From positions 1 through 62,865 of the forward strand of contig DASUTC010000242.1 of assembly GCA_036374795.1 (NCBI GenBank): a stretch of DNA of 62,865 bases. Direction: 5' to 3'. The position numbers were made by a program, and so were the translations under genes. This document shows positions 17,809 through 47,424 of this stretch, piece after piece (positions within the stretch are counted from its first letter, which is position 1; every line of letters starts with the position of its first letter). The notes beneath the pieces were generated by a model, which saw nothing but the letters and a program-made list of their open reading frames with translations, did not search any database and was not told where the DNA came from. Origin of the DNA: Herpetosiphonaceae bacterium. GTDB taxonomy: Bacteria > Chloroflexota > Chloroflexia > Chloroflexales > Kallotenuaceae.

Positions 17809-20800
17809 ATGAATGATCTGGTGAAGCGTCTGGCTGCGCTTCCTCCTGAGAAACAAGAGCTTCTTGCGCAAGCGATCCAGCAACGAGCAGCCTCACTGAA
17901 TGTGTTCCCCCTATCGTCCGCCCAGCAGCGCCTGTGGTTCCTCGATCAGTGGTCGCCCGGCGATCCGGTCTACCACTTACCGGGCTGCTTACGGCTGCAC
18001 GGATCGCTGGACGAAGCGGCGCTCGAACGCAGCATCCAGGCGATCATTCAGCGCCACGAGGTGCTACGGACGACGTTCGTCGCGCTTGCAGGACAGCCGT
18101 TCCAGATAGTCCATCCCGCGCTCCCGGTGACGCTCGCGCTCGTCGATCTGCGGCACCTGCCGCCGACTGAGCAGGAGGCGCAGGTCAAGGAATTGTCGCG
18201 GGCAGAGGCTCGCCGCCCGTTCGATCTGGCCCAGGGGCCGCTGCTGCGCACGACGCTGCTGCGCTTGAGCCAGCGCGAACATATACTCCTGCTCACACTG
18301 CATCATATCGTCGCCGATGGCTGGTCGTTGGGCGTATTCTGGCGCGAGCTTGGCGCAGGCTATACCGCATTCGTCGGAGGCGATCCTTTAGCATTGCCCG
18401 CGCTCTCGATCCAGTACGCCGACTTCGCGCACTGGGAGCAGCAGCGCCTCACGGGAGAGCGCCGCAGCACACTTCTGGCCTACTGGCAGCAGCAGCTCGC
18501 AGGACTACCGCCGCTGCTGGATCTGCCGACCGATCATCCGCGTCCGTCGGTGCAGACTACCAACGGCACGCGCGCAGCCTTCCTGTTCTCGCGCGCGCTG
18601 ACCGACGCCCTGATCGCCTTGAGTCAGCGGGAGGGCGTGACGCTCTTCATGACGCTGCTGGCAGCCTTCCAGGTGCTCATGGCGCGCTACAGCGAGCAAG
18701 CTGATATTGCGGTCGGCACGGCGGTTGCAGGGCGCACCCGCACGGAAACGGAAGCGCTGATCGGCTGTTTTGTCAATACGCTCGTTTTGCGCACGGATCT
18801 TGCGGGCAATCCCACGTTTCAAACGCTGCTCGCGCGCGTGCACGCGGTCTGCGCCAGCGCGTACGCCCACCAGGAGCTACCCTTCGAGCAACTGGTCGAG
18901 GCGCTCCAGCCCGATCGCACGCCCGGCCACACGCCGCTGGTTCAAGTCTTTTTTGCGTTGCACAACGGGCCGCTGCCGACGCTGATCCTGCCGGATCTCA
19001 CGCTCATACCCGGCGAGAGCAGCAGCGGCACAGCCAAGTTCGATCTCGCGGTGGACATGACGTTGACCGGGGAAGGGTTACGCGGCGAGATCGAGTACAA
19101 CACCGATCTCTTCGAGGCCGCGACGATCGCGCGGCTTCGGGAGCACTTCCAGGTGTTGCTCGCCGCGATCGTCGCCAATCCGCTGCTGCGGATTCTTGAA
19201 TTGCCGCTGCTGACCGCCGCCGAGCAGCAGCAGATGCGCCACTGGAACGCGACCGCCGCGACGTATCCCGCCGACCAGAGCATCCATGCGCTCTTCGAGA
19301 TTCAGGCGCTGCGCACGCCCGACACGCTCGCTGTGGTCCACGAAGCCGAGCGCCTGACCTACGCCGAGCTTAATCAGCGCGCGAATCAGGTGGCGCGCTA
19401 TTTGCGAGCCCTGGGCGTCGGGCCGGACACGCCCGTCGGCGTCTGTGTCGAGCGCTCGGCGGAGCTGATCGTCGTGCTGCTGGGCGTGCTCAAAGCGGGC
19501 GGCGCGTACGTGCCGCTCGATCCGACCTACCCGCCCGATCGTCTCGCGCTGATGGTCAGCGCGGCGCGCATGCCGATCGTGGTGACGCAGCGGCACCTGA
19601 GAGACAGCTTGCCCCAGAGCGTCGCGCAGCTTGTCGAGCTGGACAGCGATCGGCAGCAGGTCGCGCAGCAGCCTGTCGATAACCTGCCGCCCAATGTCCA
19701 GCCCGATCATCTGGCCTACGTGATCTACACTTCCGGCTCGACCGGACAGCCCAAGGGCGTGGCCTGTGCTCATCGTGGCGTCGTCAACCTGATCGCCGAT
19801 TTCAGGGAGCGACAGGAGCTTCCTGTCGGCGCGGCGTGCAGTTGTTGGACCAGCATCAGCTTCGATGTGTCGGTGTACGAGATCTGGCAGCCGCTGCTGA
19901 CCGGCGGCACGCTGCATCTAGTGCCGGAGTCCGTGCGCGCCGACGGAGCGGCGTATCTCGAGTGGCTGAGCGCGCAGCGTATTCAGAGCGCCTATCTACC
20001 GCCATTCTTAGTATCGGATCTCCACGCATGGCTGGAGCATGCGCCGCAGCGCTTAGCACTCCGACGGCTGCTGGTCGGCGTCGAGCCGATCCCCGAAGCG
20101 CTGCTGGCGTCGATCTGCGAGCGCGTGTCGGGACTCCAGATCCTCAACGGCTACGGCCCGACCGAGACGGTGGTATGTACGACGCTGTACGAGATCTCAC
20201 CGGCAGCCGCGTATGAGCGTCACACGCCGATTGGCCGGCCCATGCGCAACAGCCGGATCTATCTGCTGAACGAGCAGCTTCAGCCGGTGCCGGTCAATGT
20301 GCCGGGCGAGATCTACATTGGCGGCGTGCAAGTGGCGCGCGGCTACCTCAACCGGCCCGACCTGACCGCCGAGCGCTTCCTCCCCGATCCGTTCAGCCGC
20401 CCAGAGGGCACCCGCCCAGGCGCGCGCCTCTATAAAACCGGCGACCGAGCACGGTACCTGCCCGACGGTAATCTGATGTTCTTGGGCCGCAGCGACCGGC
20501 AGGTCAAGATCCGAGGCTTTCGCATCGAGCTGGAGGAGATCGAGCGGACGCTGAGCCAGCATCCAGACGTGCGTGAGAGCGTCGTGCTGGCACGGGAAGA
20601 CGCTCAGGGCGATACTCGATTAGTAGCGTATATTGTCGAAAGCCAGAGCAAAGCACAAAGAGCAGCGAGCAGCACGACCAGCGACTCGTGTTCTTTGTTG
20701 CAGGTGCCAGGCGGGTGCCAGGCGGGCGCCCCACATCTTTGTTCTCCTCAAGAACTGCGTCAATTCCTGGGCGCGTGTCTGCCCGCCTACATGATCCCAT

Positions 20801-22545
20801 CCGCGTTTTTGGTCCTCGAAGCGCTGCCGCTCATGCCGAATGGGAAAGTCGATCGCAGCGCGCTGCTAGCGATGATGCCGACTCAACAGCATGCGGAAGA
20901 CTCCGCCGCGCCGGGCACGCCCTTTCAGGAGCGCGTCGCGCAGGAATGGCGCGAGCTGCTGGGGCTACAGCAGATCGGTTTGCACGACAACTTCTTTGAG
21001 CTAGGCGGCCACTCGCTGCTGGTCACGCGCCTGCTGGCTCGGCTGCGCGCCGCGTTTGACGTGGATCTGCCGCTGCGCAGCGTGTTCGAGGCTCCCACAG
21101 TCGCCGCCCTGGCCGAGCGGATCATGATCGCACAGCAGGCCAGGCTTCAGCGCACCCTGCCGCCGATCGTGCCCGCGCCCCGCGATCAGCCGCTCCCGCT
21201 CTCATTTGCGCAGCAGCGGCTCTGGCTCCACGAGCAGATGGAGCCAGGAGACATCAGCTACAACATCCCGCTCGCCCTGCGCCTGAGCGGAACGCTGGAT
21301 GTGCCAGCGCTTGAGCATAGCCTGAATACGCTTGTCGCGCGGCACGAGGCGCTACGAACCACGTTTACCACGCATCGGGGAGAGCCTGTGCAGGTCATCG
21401 CGCCGTCGCTGGTGGTACCCCTGCCGCTCATCGACCTGAGCAGCGAGCCGCACGCGCAGCGCGAAGAGTCTGCGCGGCGGCTGCTCGTGGCCGGCGCTCG
21501 GCAGCCCTTCGATCTGGAGCGTGGCCCATTGCTACGAGCAACGCTGCTGCGAGTCGCCCCGCAGGAGCATGTTCTGCTGCTGAACATGCATCATATTGTC
21601 TCCGATGGCTGGTCCACGGGCGTGCTGATCCATGAGCTTACGACCGCCTACACGGCCTATGCTGCCGGACGGCCCGCGCAGCTTACCGATCTTTCGGTAC
21701 AATATGGCGATTATGCGGTTTGGCAGCGTCGCTGGCTGCCGGAAGCGGCGCTGGAAGCTCAACGCGCGTACTGGAAAACGCAACTCGGCGGGCATCTGCC
21801 GCAGCTCGAATTGCCGCTTGATCATCCGCGCCCAGCCCGGCGCGCTTTCCTGGGCGCTCAGCAGCCGCTGATCATCTCTCAGGATGTTACCGTGGCGCTC
21901 ACGGAGCTGAGTCAGCGCGAGCAGGCAACCCTGTTCATGACGTTGCTGGCGGCGTTCAACGCCTTGCTGTACCGCTATACCGGACAGGAGGACATCATCA
22001 TCGGCTCGCCGATCGCTCATCGCACGCAGGCTGAGATCGAGCCGCTGATTGGTTTTTTTGTGAACATGCTGGCCTTACGAACTAATCTCGCGGGCAATCC
22101 CAGCTTCCGCGAGCTGCTCGCGCGCGTGCGCGAGGTCTGCCTGGAAGCGTATGTTCATCAAGATCTTCCGTTCGAGCAGGTGGTCGAGGAGGTGCTGCCG
22201 CGCCGCCACAGCAGCCCGACCTCGCTCTTTACAGTGGCCTTTGTGCTGCAAAACGCGCCGCTGCCGCCGCTGGCGCTGCCCAATCTGGTGCTTCAGCCAC
22301 TTGATGTCGACAGCGGAACCACAAAGTACGATCTGACCTTGAATCTGATGGACACGTCCGACGGATTGCGCGGCATGCTGGAGTACGACACCGAGCTGTT
22401 CGACGCGACGACGATTGAGGGAATCGTCGAGCACTATCAGATCTTGTTGCAGGGAATCGTCAGCGATCCCGATCAGCGCCTCACGGACTTACCGCTGATT
22501 TCAGAATCGGAGCAACGTTTATTAGAAGAGTGGGGAAATATGTGA
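17809..22545 (+). CDS. NRPS: C-A-PCP-C
   Basis: A 1578-residue synthetase. ATG 17809 is preferred over in-frame GTG 17803 because AAGAGA lies 9 nt upstream. Domains: condensation about 18-460 (HHIVADGWS near 165); adenylation 480-1010 (VIYTSGSTGQPKG near 635, FDVSVYE, NGYGPTE, KIRGFRIE); PCP 1030-1100 (FFELGGHSLL, Ser near 1069); second condensation 1115-1560 (HHIVSDGWS near 1261). The A pocket by eye is D-V-Y-Y-L-G-G-V-C-K with GVEP where most domains have AGE/GGE; I do not assign a substrate. Between A8 and A9 there is a foreign, Cys/Ser-rich insert of about 35 residues whose DNA (20640-20755) resembles the intergenic repeats. The protein ends on a C domain, so it must hand over to the A-PCP-C protein encoded after the small gene. 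Confidence 0.95.
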   Translation: MNDLVKRLAALPPEKQELLAQAIQQRAASLNVFPLSSAQQRLWFLDQWSPGDPVYHLPGCLRLHGSLDEAALERSIQAIIQRHEVLRTTFVALAGQPFQIVHPALPVTLALVDLRHLPPTEQEAQVKELSRAEARRPFDLAQGPLLRTTLLRLSQREHILLLTLHHIVADGWSLGVFWRELGAGYTAFVGGDPLALPALSIQYADFAHWEQQRLTGERRSTLLAYWQQQLAGLPPLLDLPTDHPRPSVQTTNGTRAAFLFSRALTDALIALSQREGVTLFMTLLAAFQVLMARYSEQADIAVGTAVAGRTRTETEALIGCFVNTLVLRTDLAGNPTFQTLLARVHAVCASAYAHQELPFEQLVEALQPDRTPGHTPLVQVFFALHNGPLPTLILPDLTLIPGESSSGTAKFDLAVDMTLTGEGLRGEIEYNTDLFEAATIARLREHFQVLLAAIVANPLLRILELPLLTAAEQQQMRHWNATAATYPADQSIHALFEIQALRTPDTLAVVHEAERLTYAELNQRANQVARYLRALGVGPDTPVGVCVERSAELIVVLLGVLKAGGAYVPLDPTYPPDRLALMVSAARMPIVVTQRHLRDSLPQSVAQLVELDSDRQQVAQQPVDNLPPNVQPDHLAYVIYTSGSTGQPKGVACAHRGVVNLIADFRERQELPVGAACSCWTSISFDVSVYEIWQPLLTGGTLHLVPESVRADGAAYLEWLSAQRIQSAYLPPFLVSDLHAWLEHAPQRLALRRLLVGVEPIPEALLASICERVSGLQILNGYGPTETVVCTTLYEISPAAAYERHTPIGRPMRNSRIYLLNEQLQPVPVNVPGEIYIGGVQVARGYLNRPDLTAERFLPDPFSRPEGTRPGARLYKTGDRARYLPDGNLMFLGRSDRQVKIRGFRIELEEIERTLSQHPDVRESVVLAREDAQGDTRLVAYIVESQSKAQRAASSTTSDSCSLLQVPGGCQAGAPHLCSPQELRQFLGACLPAYMIPSAFLVLEALPLMPNGKVDRSALLAMMPTQQHAEDSAAPGTPFQERVAQEWRELLGLQQIGLHDNFFELGGHSLLVTRLLARLRAAFDVDLPLRSVFEAPTVAALAERIMIAQQARLQRTLPPIVPAPRDQPLPLSFAQQRLWLHEQMEPGDISYNIPLALRLSGTLDVPALEHSLNTLVARHEALRTTFTTHRGEPVQVIAPSLVVPLPLIDLSSEPHAQREESARRLLVAGARQPFDLERGPLLRATLLRVAPQEHVLLLNMHHIVSDGWSTGVLIHELTTAYTAYAAGRPAQLTDLSVQYGDYAVWQRRWLPEAALEAQRAYWKTQLGGHLPQLELPLDHPRPARRAFLGAQQPLIISQDVTVALTELSQREQATLFMTLLAAFNALLYRYTGQEDIIIGSPIAHRTQAEIEPLIGFFVNMLALRTNLAGNPSFRELLARVREVCLEAYVHQDLPFEQVVEEVLPRRHSSPTSLFTVAFVLQNAPLPPLALPNLVLQPLDVDSGTTKYDLTLNLMDTSDGLRGMLEYDTELFDATTIEGIVEHYQILLQGIVSDPDQRLTDLPLISESEQRLLEEWGNM
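20399..20413 (-). repeat. GGGTGCCCTCTGGGC element inside NRPS gene
   Basis: Exact reverse-complement copy of the 15-bp element seen in the 27478-27724 intergenic repeats. Here it encodes P-E-G-T-R in the loop just before LYKTGDRARY of the A domain. Confidence 0.7.
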
Positions 22546-22572
22546 CCCTCATCAGTCCTAGAGGTGACTGCG

Positions 22573-22920
22573 ATGCTCAGCACAGTTATCACCGACCTAT
22601 TCCATGCCATCGATACCCGTGACTGGGATGCATTTGAGCAGATCTTTCATCCAGATATCGTCTATGATCGACCAGGATACGAATCGTTCAGCGGCATCGA
22701 GCGATTGCTGAAGTTCTATCGTGAGGAGCGCATCCTGGCATCCGGCAACCATTACATCGAACAGATCGTGATTGAGCATAACCATGGTGCGTGCTGGGGA
22801 CGCTTTATCGGTGTCAAAAAAGATGGATCACCAGCCGACGTGTTGTTTACCGATGTCTATTGTTTTGAACATGGCAGGATCAAAAAGCGCCGATCCTACT
22901 TCTTCCAGCCAGCCGTTTAG
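22573..22920 (+). CDS. SnoaL-like (NTF2-fold) small protein
   Basis: A 115-residue protein of the SnoaL/ketosteroid-isomerase-like NTF2 fold: an N-terminal helix pair with DTRDWDAFEQIFHPDIVYDRPG, then GIERLLKFYREE, then beta strands ending VYCFEHGRIKKRRSYF. ATG 22573 is favoured over GTG 22564 because GAGGTG sits 6 nt upstream. Members act as cyclases, isomerases, hydroxylases or mere ligand binders, so the fold alone gives no reaction. It lies between two NRPS genes in the same direction, with small gaps on each side (27 and 132 bp), so it is surely co-transcribed and probably acts on a precursor or intermediate. Confidence 0.8.
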   Translation: MLSTVITDLFHAIDTRDWDAFEQIFHPDIVYDRPGYESFSGIERLLKFYREERILASGNHYIEQIVIEHNHGACWGRFIGVKKDGSPADVLFTDVYCFEHGRIKKRRSYFFQPAV

Positions 22921-23052
22921 GTCGATCCGATCAGCGAATCTGAAGAAACACGTCATCGACGCACGTACGGGCAGGGTGGAGGCGATGGCCTCCCGCTTTG
23001 CTGCGTGCGGTCATCGCTTGCTCGCGCCTCATTCAGTCTCGTGAGGAACTAC

Positions 23053-26000
23053 ATGCAGCAGCCCGAAGCTACGTATCAACCGATTCATAGATTGTTTGAA
23101 GCGCAGGCGGCGGCTCGTCCCGACGCGCTTGCGCTGAGCTACCAGGATGCCCACTGGAGCTACGAGCAGATCAATCGCCGCGCCAACCAGCTCGCGCATT
23201 ATCTCCAAAAGCAGGGCGTAGGCCCGGACGTGCTGGTCGGTATCTGTGCCGAGCGCTCGCCGGATCTGGTGATTGGCCTGCTGGGCATCCTCAAGGCGGG
23301 CGGCGCGTATCTGCCGCTCGATCCGCTGTTCCCCCAGGATCGGCTCCAGTTTATGCTCGACGATACGGGCGTATCGCTCTTGCTGACCCAGGAGCGGCTG
23401 CGCCCGCTGCTGCCTGCGCACGCGGCGCGAACGATCGCGCTCGACGCCGACTGGGAGCAGCTCGCTCTGGAGCCGGATACCAATCCCACCAGCGCCGTCA
23501 CGATCGAGCACCTGGCGTATGTCACCTACACCTCAGGCTCGACCGGACGGCCCAAAGGCTCGGCGATCCCGCACCGGAGCATCCCCGGCTTTATGTTCAA
23601 CGTCGATTATGTCGATCTCAACGCGACGCAGACCTGGCTGCACTACTCGTCGATCTCGTGGGACGCGCTGACGCTGGAGCTGTGGCCCGCGCTGCTGTAT
23701 GGCGCGCGCTGTGTGCTCTATCCGGCGCAGATGGCATCGCCGCATGAACTGGCCGAGGCGATCCGGGCGCACGGCGTTGATATTCTCTGGCTCACCGCCG
23801 CGCTCTTCAACGCGATGATCGACATGGTGCCGGAGGCACTGGCGGGCGTGAAACAGCTCATGGTCGGCGGCGAGCAGCTCTCGGTGCAGCATGTGCGCCG
23901 CGCGCTCAAGCTGCTGCCCAGCACCCGCCTGATCAACGGCTACGGCCCTTCGGAGTGTACGGTCTTCTCCTGCTGCTATCCGATCCCGCAAGGCTTGCCA
24001 GACAACCTGAGCGCGATTCCGATCGGCAGGCCCATCGGCGATCGGCGGGTATACCTCCTTGACGCACGCCTCCAGCGCGTGCCGATCGGCGTGCCCGGCG
24101 AGCTGTATGTCGGCGGCCCCGCCGTAGCGCGCGGCTACCTCAACCGCCCGGAGCTGACCGCCGAGAAGATCGTGCCCGATCCCTTCAACAAGCAGCCGGG
24201 CGCGACGATGTACAAGACCGGCGATCTGGTGCGCTACCGGCGCGACGGGCTGATCGAGTTTGTGGGCCGGATCGACCATCAGGTGAAGGTGCGCGGCTTT
24301 CGCATCGAGCTGGAAGAGATCGAAACCGTCCTGCGGCAGCATCCGCAGGTCAGCGAGGGCGTGGTGCTGGCGCGTGAGGATGTGCCGGGCGAGAAGCGGC
24401 TGGTAGCGTACGTGGTAGAACAGAGAACGGGCGCCATGCAGGCACCCGGCATGGGCACCCGGCATGGACACCCGGCACACCAAGAACAGGAGTCATCGGG
24501 GGCGATGTTCTCTGTGCTTGGTTCGCCGCAGGAGCTACGGAAGTTCCTGGGCGAGCACCTGCCCGACTACATGATCCCATCCGCGTTTGTCGTGCTCCCG
24601 TCGCTGCCGCTCAACGCCAACGGCAAGATTGATCGCGGCGCGCTGCCAGCGCCGGAGCAGATCCGACCCGATCTTGACCAGCCATTCGTCGCGCCGCGCA
24701 CGCCGATCGAAGAGGTGGTGGCAGGCATCTGGGCCGATGTGCTCGATCTTGATCGGGTGGGCGTCTACGACAACTTCTTCGAGCTTGGCGGGCAATCGCT
24801 GGTCGCGGCGCGGATCATGGCGCGGGTGCGCGAGGCCTGCCATGTCGAGCTGTCGATTCGCAGCCTGCTTGAGCAGCCGACGGTCGCCGGTCTGGCCGAG
24901 CAGATCGCGTCATCGCAGCCAATCCATCAGGCAGCGCCCATCACGCCAGCTCCGCGCGAGGCTGCGCTGCCGCTCTCGTACGCGCAGCAGCGGCTCTGGT
25001 TTCTGGATCGCTTGGAGCCGAATAGCCCGCTGTACAACGTTCCGGCTGCCGTGCGGCTCATCGGATCGCTCGACAAAGCCGCCTTGCAGCACAGCCTTGA
25101 CCGGATCGTCCAGCGCCACGAAATTCTGCGAACAACCTTCGTCGAGGGATCATCCGCCGACGGACAGACCCGGCAGATGATCGCCGCTACCGGCACGATT
25201 CCGCTGGCCGAGATCGACCTGCGGACGATGCCTGCCGCCGAGCGCGAGGCCGAGGTCGCACGGCTGGCGATTGCCGAGGCGCGGCAGCCCTTTGACCTTC
25301 AGCGCGGCCCGCTCGTACGTACGGTGCTGCTGGCGCTCGACGACGCCGAGCATGTGCTGCTGCTGACGATGCATCACATCATCTCCGATGGCTGGTCGAT
25401 GGATGTGCTGATCCGCGAGGTTGCGGCGTTCTACGCGGCCTTCGTGAGCGAGCAGCCCGACGCCGCCGCCGTGCCCGATCTGGCGATCCAGTACGCCGAT
25501 TACGCGATCTGGCAGCGCGACTGGCTGGCCGGAAGCGCAGGCGATAGCGTGCTGGAGGATCTGTTGAGCTACTGGCGGCAGCAGCTTGCCGGAGCGCCGC
25601 CGCTGCTCAAGCTGCCAACCGACCGCCCGCGACCGGCGGTGCAGAGCTATCGGGGAGCGCGACATGCCTTCACGCTGCCGACGAGCCTGGCTGGCGATCT
25701 CACCGCGCTGAGCCGCCGCGAAGGAGTCACGCTCTTTATGACGCTGCTGGCGGCGTTCGATGTGCTGCTTCAGTGGTACAGCGGCCAGGACGACATCGTC
25801 GTCGGCTCGCCGATCGCCGGACGCAGCCGGGTTGAGCTTGAGCCGCTGGTCGGCTTTTTCGTCAACACGCTCGTGCTGCGCGTCAACCTGGCGGGACAGG
25901 AGACGTTTCCGGCGGTGCTGCATCACGTGCGCGATGTGACGCTCGGCGGCTACGCCCACCAGGATCTACCGTTCGACAAGCTCGTCGAGGCGCTTCAGCC

Positions 26001-26421
26001 GGAGCGGAACCTGAGCTACATGCCGCTCTTCCAGGTCTGGTTCGTGCTCCAGAACGCGCCGCGCGCCGCGCTGAGGCTGCCGGGCCTGACCCTGCATCCG
26101 CTCGAGGTCGACTACGGCATGGCGCGCTACGATCTGCGGCTTGGCCTATCCGAAAGCGCCGAGGGGCTGAGCGGCTCGTTCGAGTACAACAGCGATCTCT
26201 TCGATGCGTCGACGATCGCCCGGCTCGCGCAGTTGTACGAATCATTGCTCACGGCGGTCGTGCAGCAGCCCCAGGCGAGTCTCGACGATCTGCGGTCACT
26301 GCTCGCCGAGGCCAGCCGGGAGCATCAGGCGCGCGAGCAACAGACGCTCAAAGCAACCAGTCTTCAGAAGCTCAAGCGAGCCACTCGCGAATCGATCCGT
26401 GGCACAGAAACGAAAGGTTGA
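23053..26421 (+). CDS. NRPS: A-PCP-C
   Basis: A 1122-residue synthetase. ATG 23053 follows GTGAGGA (23041-23047). Adenylation is about 10-535 (VTYTSGSTGRPKG near 156, SWDALTLE, GYGPSE, KVRGFRIE). PCP is 540-610 with FFELGGQSLVAAR (Ser near 582; the usual His of GGHS is Gln). Condensation is 630-1080 (HHIISDGWS near 773). It starts with A, so the C domain ending the 17809 protein serves it. The pocket reads D-A-L-W-M-G-G-V-F-K, similar to the DA-L/F-W--GG--FK type reported for Val-like or beta-hydroxylated aromatic residues, so only a bulky hydrophobic guess is possible. An insert of about 40 residues rich in Gly, His and Pro sits between A8 and A9 (DNA 24420-24535). The stop is 6 bp before the hydroxylase gene. 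Confidence 0.95.
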   Translation: MQQPEATYQPIHRLFEAQAAARPDALALSYQDAHWSYEQINRRANQLAHYLQKQGVGPDVLVGICAERSPDLVIGLLGILKAGGAYLPLDPLFPQDRLQFMLDDTGVSLLLTQERLRPLLPAHAARTIALDADWEQLALEPDTNPTSAVTIEHLAYVTYTSGSTGRPKGSAIPHRSIPGFMFNVDYVDLNATQTWLHYSSISWDALTLELWPALLYGARCVLYPAQMASPHELAEAIRAHGVDILWLTAALFNAMIDMVPEALAGVKQLMVGGEQLSVQHVRRALKLLPSTRLINGYGPSECTVFSCCYPIPQGLPDNLSAIPIGRPIGDRRVYLLDARLQRVPIGVPGELYVGGPAVARGYLNRPELTAEKIVPDPFNKQPGATMYKTGDLVRYRRDGLIEFVGRIDHQVKVRGFRIELEEIETVLRQHPQVSEGVVLAREDVPGEKRLVAYVVEQRTGAMQAPGMGTRHGHPAHQEQESSGAMFSVLGSPQELRKFLGEHLPDYMIPSAFVVLPSLPLNANGKIDRGALPAPEQIRPDLDQPFVAPRTPIEEVVAGIWADVLDLDRVGVYDNFFELGGQSLVAARIMARVREACHVELSIRSLLEQPTVAGLAEQIASSQPIHQAAPITPAPREAALPLSYAQQRLWFLDRLEPNSPLYNVPAAVRLIGSLDKAALQHSLDRIVQRHEILRTTFVEGSSADGQTRQMIAATGTIPLAEIDLRTMPAAEREAEVARLAIAEARQPFDLQRGPLVRTVLLALDDAEHVLLLTMHHIISDGWSMDVLIREVAAFYAAFVSEQPDAAAVPDLAIQYADYAIWQRDWLAGSAGDSVLEDLLSYWRQQLAGAPPLLKLPTDRPRPAVQSYRGARHAFTLPTSLAGDLTALSRREGVTLFMTLLAAFDVLLQWYSGQDDIVVGSPIAGRSRVELEPLVGFFVNTLVLRVNLAGQETFPAVLHHVRDVTLGGYAHQDLPFDKLVEALQPERNLSYMPLFQVWFVLQNAPRAALRLPGLTLHPLEVDYGMARYDLRLGLSESAEGLSGSFEYNSDLFDASTIARLAQLYESLLTAVVQQPQASLDDLRSLLAEASREHQAREQQTLKATSLQKLKRATRESIRGTETKG

Positions 26422-26427
26422 TCAACC

Positions 26428-27477
26428 ATGCAGCCGCAAGAGCCCAAAAAACCAAGCATCAAAGGCCCAGGCAGCCCGCGCCGTCAGGCCGTCAATATCG
26501 CGCAGCAAGAGGTCGTTAAGCTGAGCCAGCTTCAGCCCGATCAGCCGCTTCCGCTGCTGATCCAGCCCGCGATCGACGGCGTCGATCTGCTGAGCTGGGC
26601 CGGGCAGCACCGCGAGCAGATCGAGGGCTACCTGCTGGAGTACGGCGGCATCCTGTTTCGCGGCTTCAACATCAAAGCGATCGAAGCCTTCGAGCAGGTG
26701 CTCGTCACGATCTCCAACGAGCTGCTTGAATACTCCTACCGCTCGACGCCGCGCACGCAGGTCAGCGGCAGGATCTACACCTCGACAGAGTATCCCGCCG
26801 ATCAGTCGATTCCGATGCATAACGAGATGGCCTACACCACGAGCTGGCCGATGAAGATCGGATTCTTCGCGGTGACGGTCGCCGAGCAGGGCGGCGAGAC
26901 GCCGATCGCCGACAGCCGCAAGGTCTTCGCGGAGATCGATCCCCTGATCCGTGAACGGTTTGCGCGAACGGGCGTGATGTATGTGCGCAACTACGGCGGC
27001 GGGATCGATCTTCCCTGGCAGGAGGTCTTCCAGACCAGCGATAAGGCCGAGGTCGAGGACTACTGCCGCAGCGCGGGTATCCGCTTCGAGTGGAAGGACG
27101 GCGATCGTCTGCGGACCAGCCAGGTGTGCCAGGCCGTCGCGAAACATCCCAAGACCGGCGCAAGCGTCTGGTTCAATCAGGCGCATCTCTTCCATGTCTC
27201 GGCGCTGCTGCCGGAGGTGCGCGACACGCTGCTGGCAAACTTCAAGGAAGAAGACCTGCCGCGCAATACCTACTATGGCGATGGCTCGCCGATCGAGGCT
27301 GAGGTCCTGGATGAGATCAGACGCGCCTTCGACCGGCATACCGTGGTCTTCCCGTGGCAGGAAGGCGACATCATGATTCTGGACAACATGCTGACGGCGC
27401 ATGGACGCATGCCGTTCGTCGGAGCGCGCAAGACGGTCGTCGGTATGGCTGAGCTGATCCGGCAAGACGGATTGTGA
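26428..27477 (+). CDS. SyrP-like Fe(II)/2-oxoglutarate hydroxylase, probable Asp beta-hydroxylase
   Basis: A 349-residue TauD-fold dioxygenase with His131-x-Glu133 (PMHNEMAY) and distal His325 (NMLTAHGRMPF). Like its paralogue at 10214 it matches the syringomycin SyrP group (VMYVRNYGGGIDLPWQ, RLRTSQ, WFNQAHLFHVS, YYGDGSPIE). Known relatives hydroxylate the beta carbon of aspartate while it is bound to a PCP. The next gene begins with a non-catalytic C-like domain and an A domain with an aspartate code, which is the expected partner. It lies 6 bp after the preceding NRPS stop across the palindrome GGTTGATCAACC. Function on Asp is inference from family plus context. Confidence 0.9.
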   Translation: MQPQEPKKPSIKGPGSPRRQAVNIAQQEVVKLSQLQPDQPLPLLIQPAIDGVDLLSWAGQHREQIEGYLLEYGGILFRGFNIKAIEAFEQVLVTISNELLEYSYRSTPRTQVSGRIYTSTEYPADQSIPMHNEMAYTTSWPMKIGFFAVTVAEQGGETPIADSRKVFAEIDPLIRERFARTGVMYVRNYGGGIDLPWQEVFQTSDKAEVEDYCRSAGIRFEWKDGDRLRTSQVCQAVAKHPKTGASVWFNQAHLFHVSALLPEVRDTLLANFKEEDLPRNTYYGDGSPIEAEVLDEIRRAFDRHTVVFPWQEGDIMILDNMLTAHGRMPFVGARKTVVGMAELIRQDGL

Positions 27478-27724
27478 CGGTTTAAAGAACAAAGAACAAA
27501 CAGAGCACCAAGAATCCTTTTCTCCCCCTCTCCTATGGCAATGGGAGAGGGCGGGTGCCCTCTGGGCCCGGGGTGAGGGCCTCGCCGAGAACAAAGAACA
27601 AACAGAGCACCAAGCACCGGGTGCCCTCTGGGCGCACCGAGAACCAGGGAAACTTGGAACTTGAAACTTTGAACGTTGAACTCGAAACGCAGAACTCGAA
27701 ACTCGAAACTTGGAAGGCAGGATC
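27478..27724. repeat. Intergenic repeat block (three repeat types)
   Basis: Two exact 26-bp copies of an AAC/AAG-rich unit (27487-27512 and 27589-27614, core ACAAAGAACAAACAGAGCAC), two exact GGGTGCCCTCTGGGC copies (27553-27567 and 27619-27633), a CCTATGGCAATGGGAGAGG hairpin-like piece, and a ladder of GAACTTGAAAC/GAACTCGAAAC units (27655-27715) running up to the next ribosome binding site. Relatives of all three occur inside the NRPS genes and at 47425-47489 and 56679-56795. Confidence 0.75.

Positions 27725-47424
<19,700 letters not shown>

Noticed and set aside
26416-26427. GGTTGATCAACC palindrome as an operator
   Set aside because: A 12-bp palindrome in a 6-bp gap between coupled genes spans the stop codon and is most simply chance.
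27487-27614. Two-copy repeat as a CRISPR array
   Set aside because: Only two 26-bp units, low complexity, with relatives scattered in genes and gaps; no cas genes.
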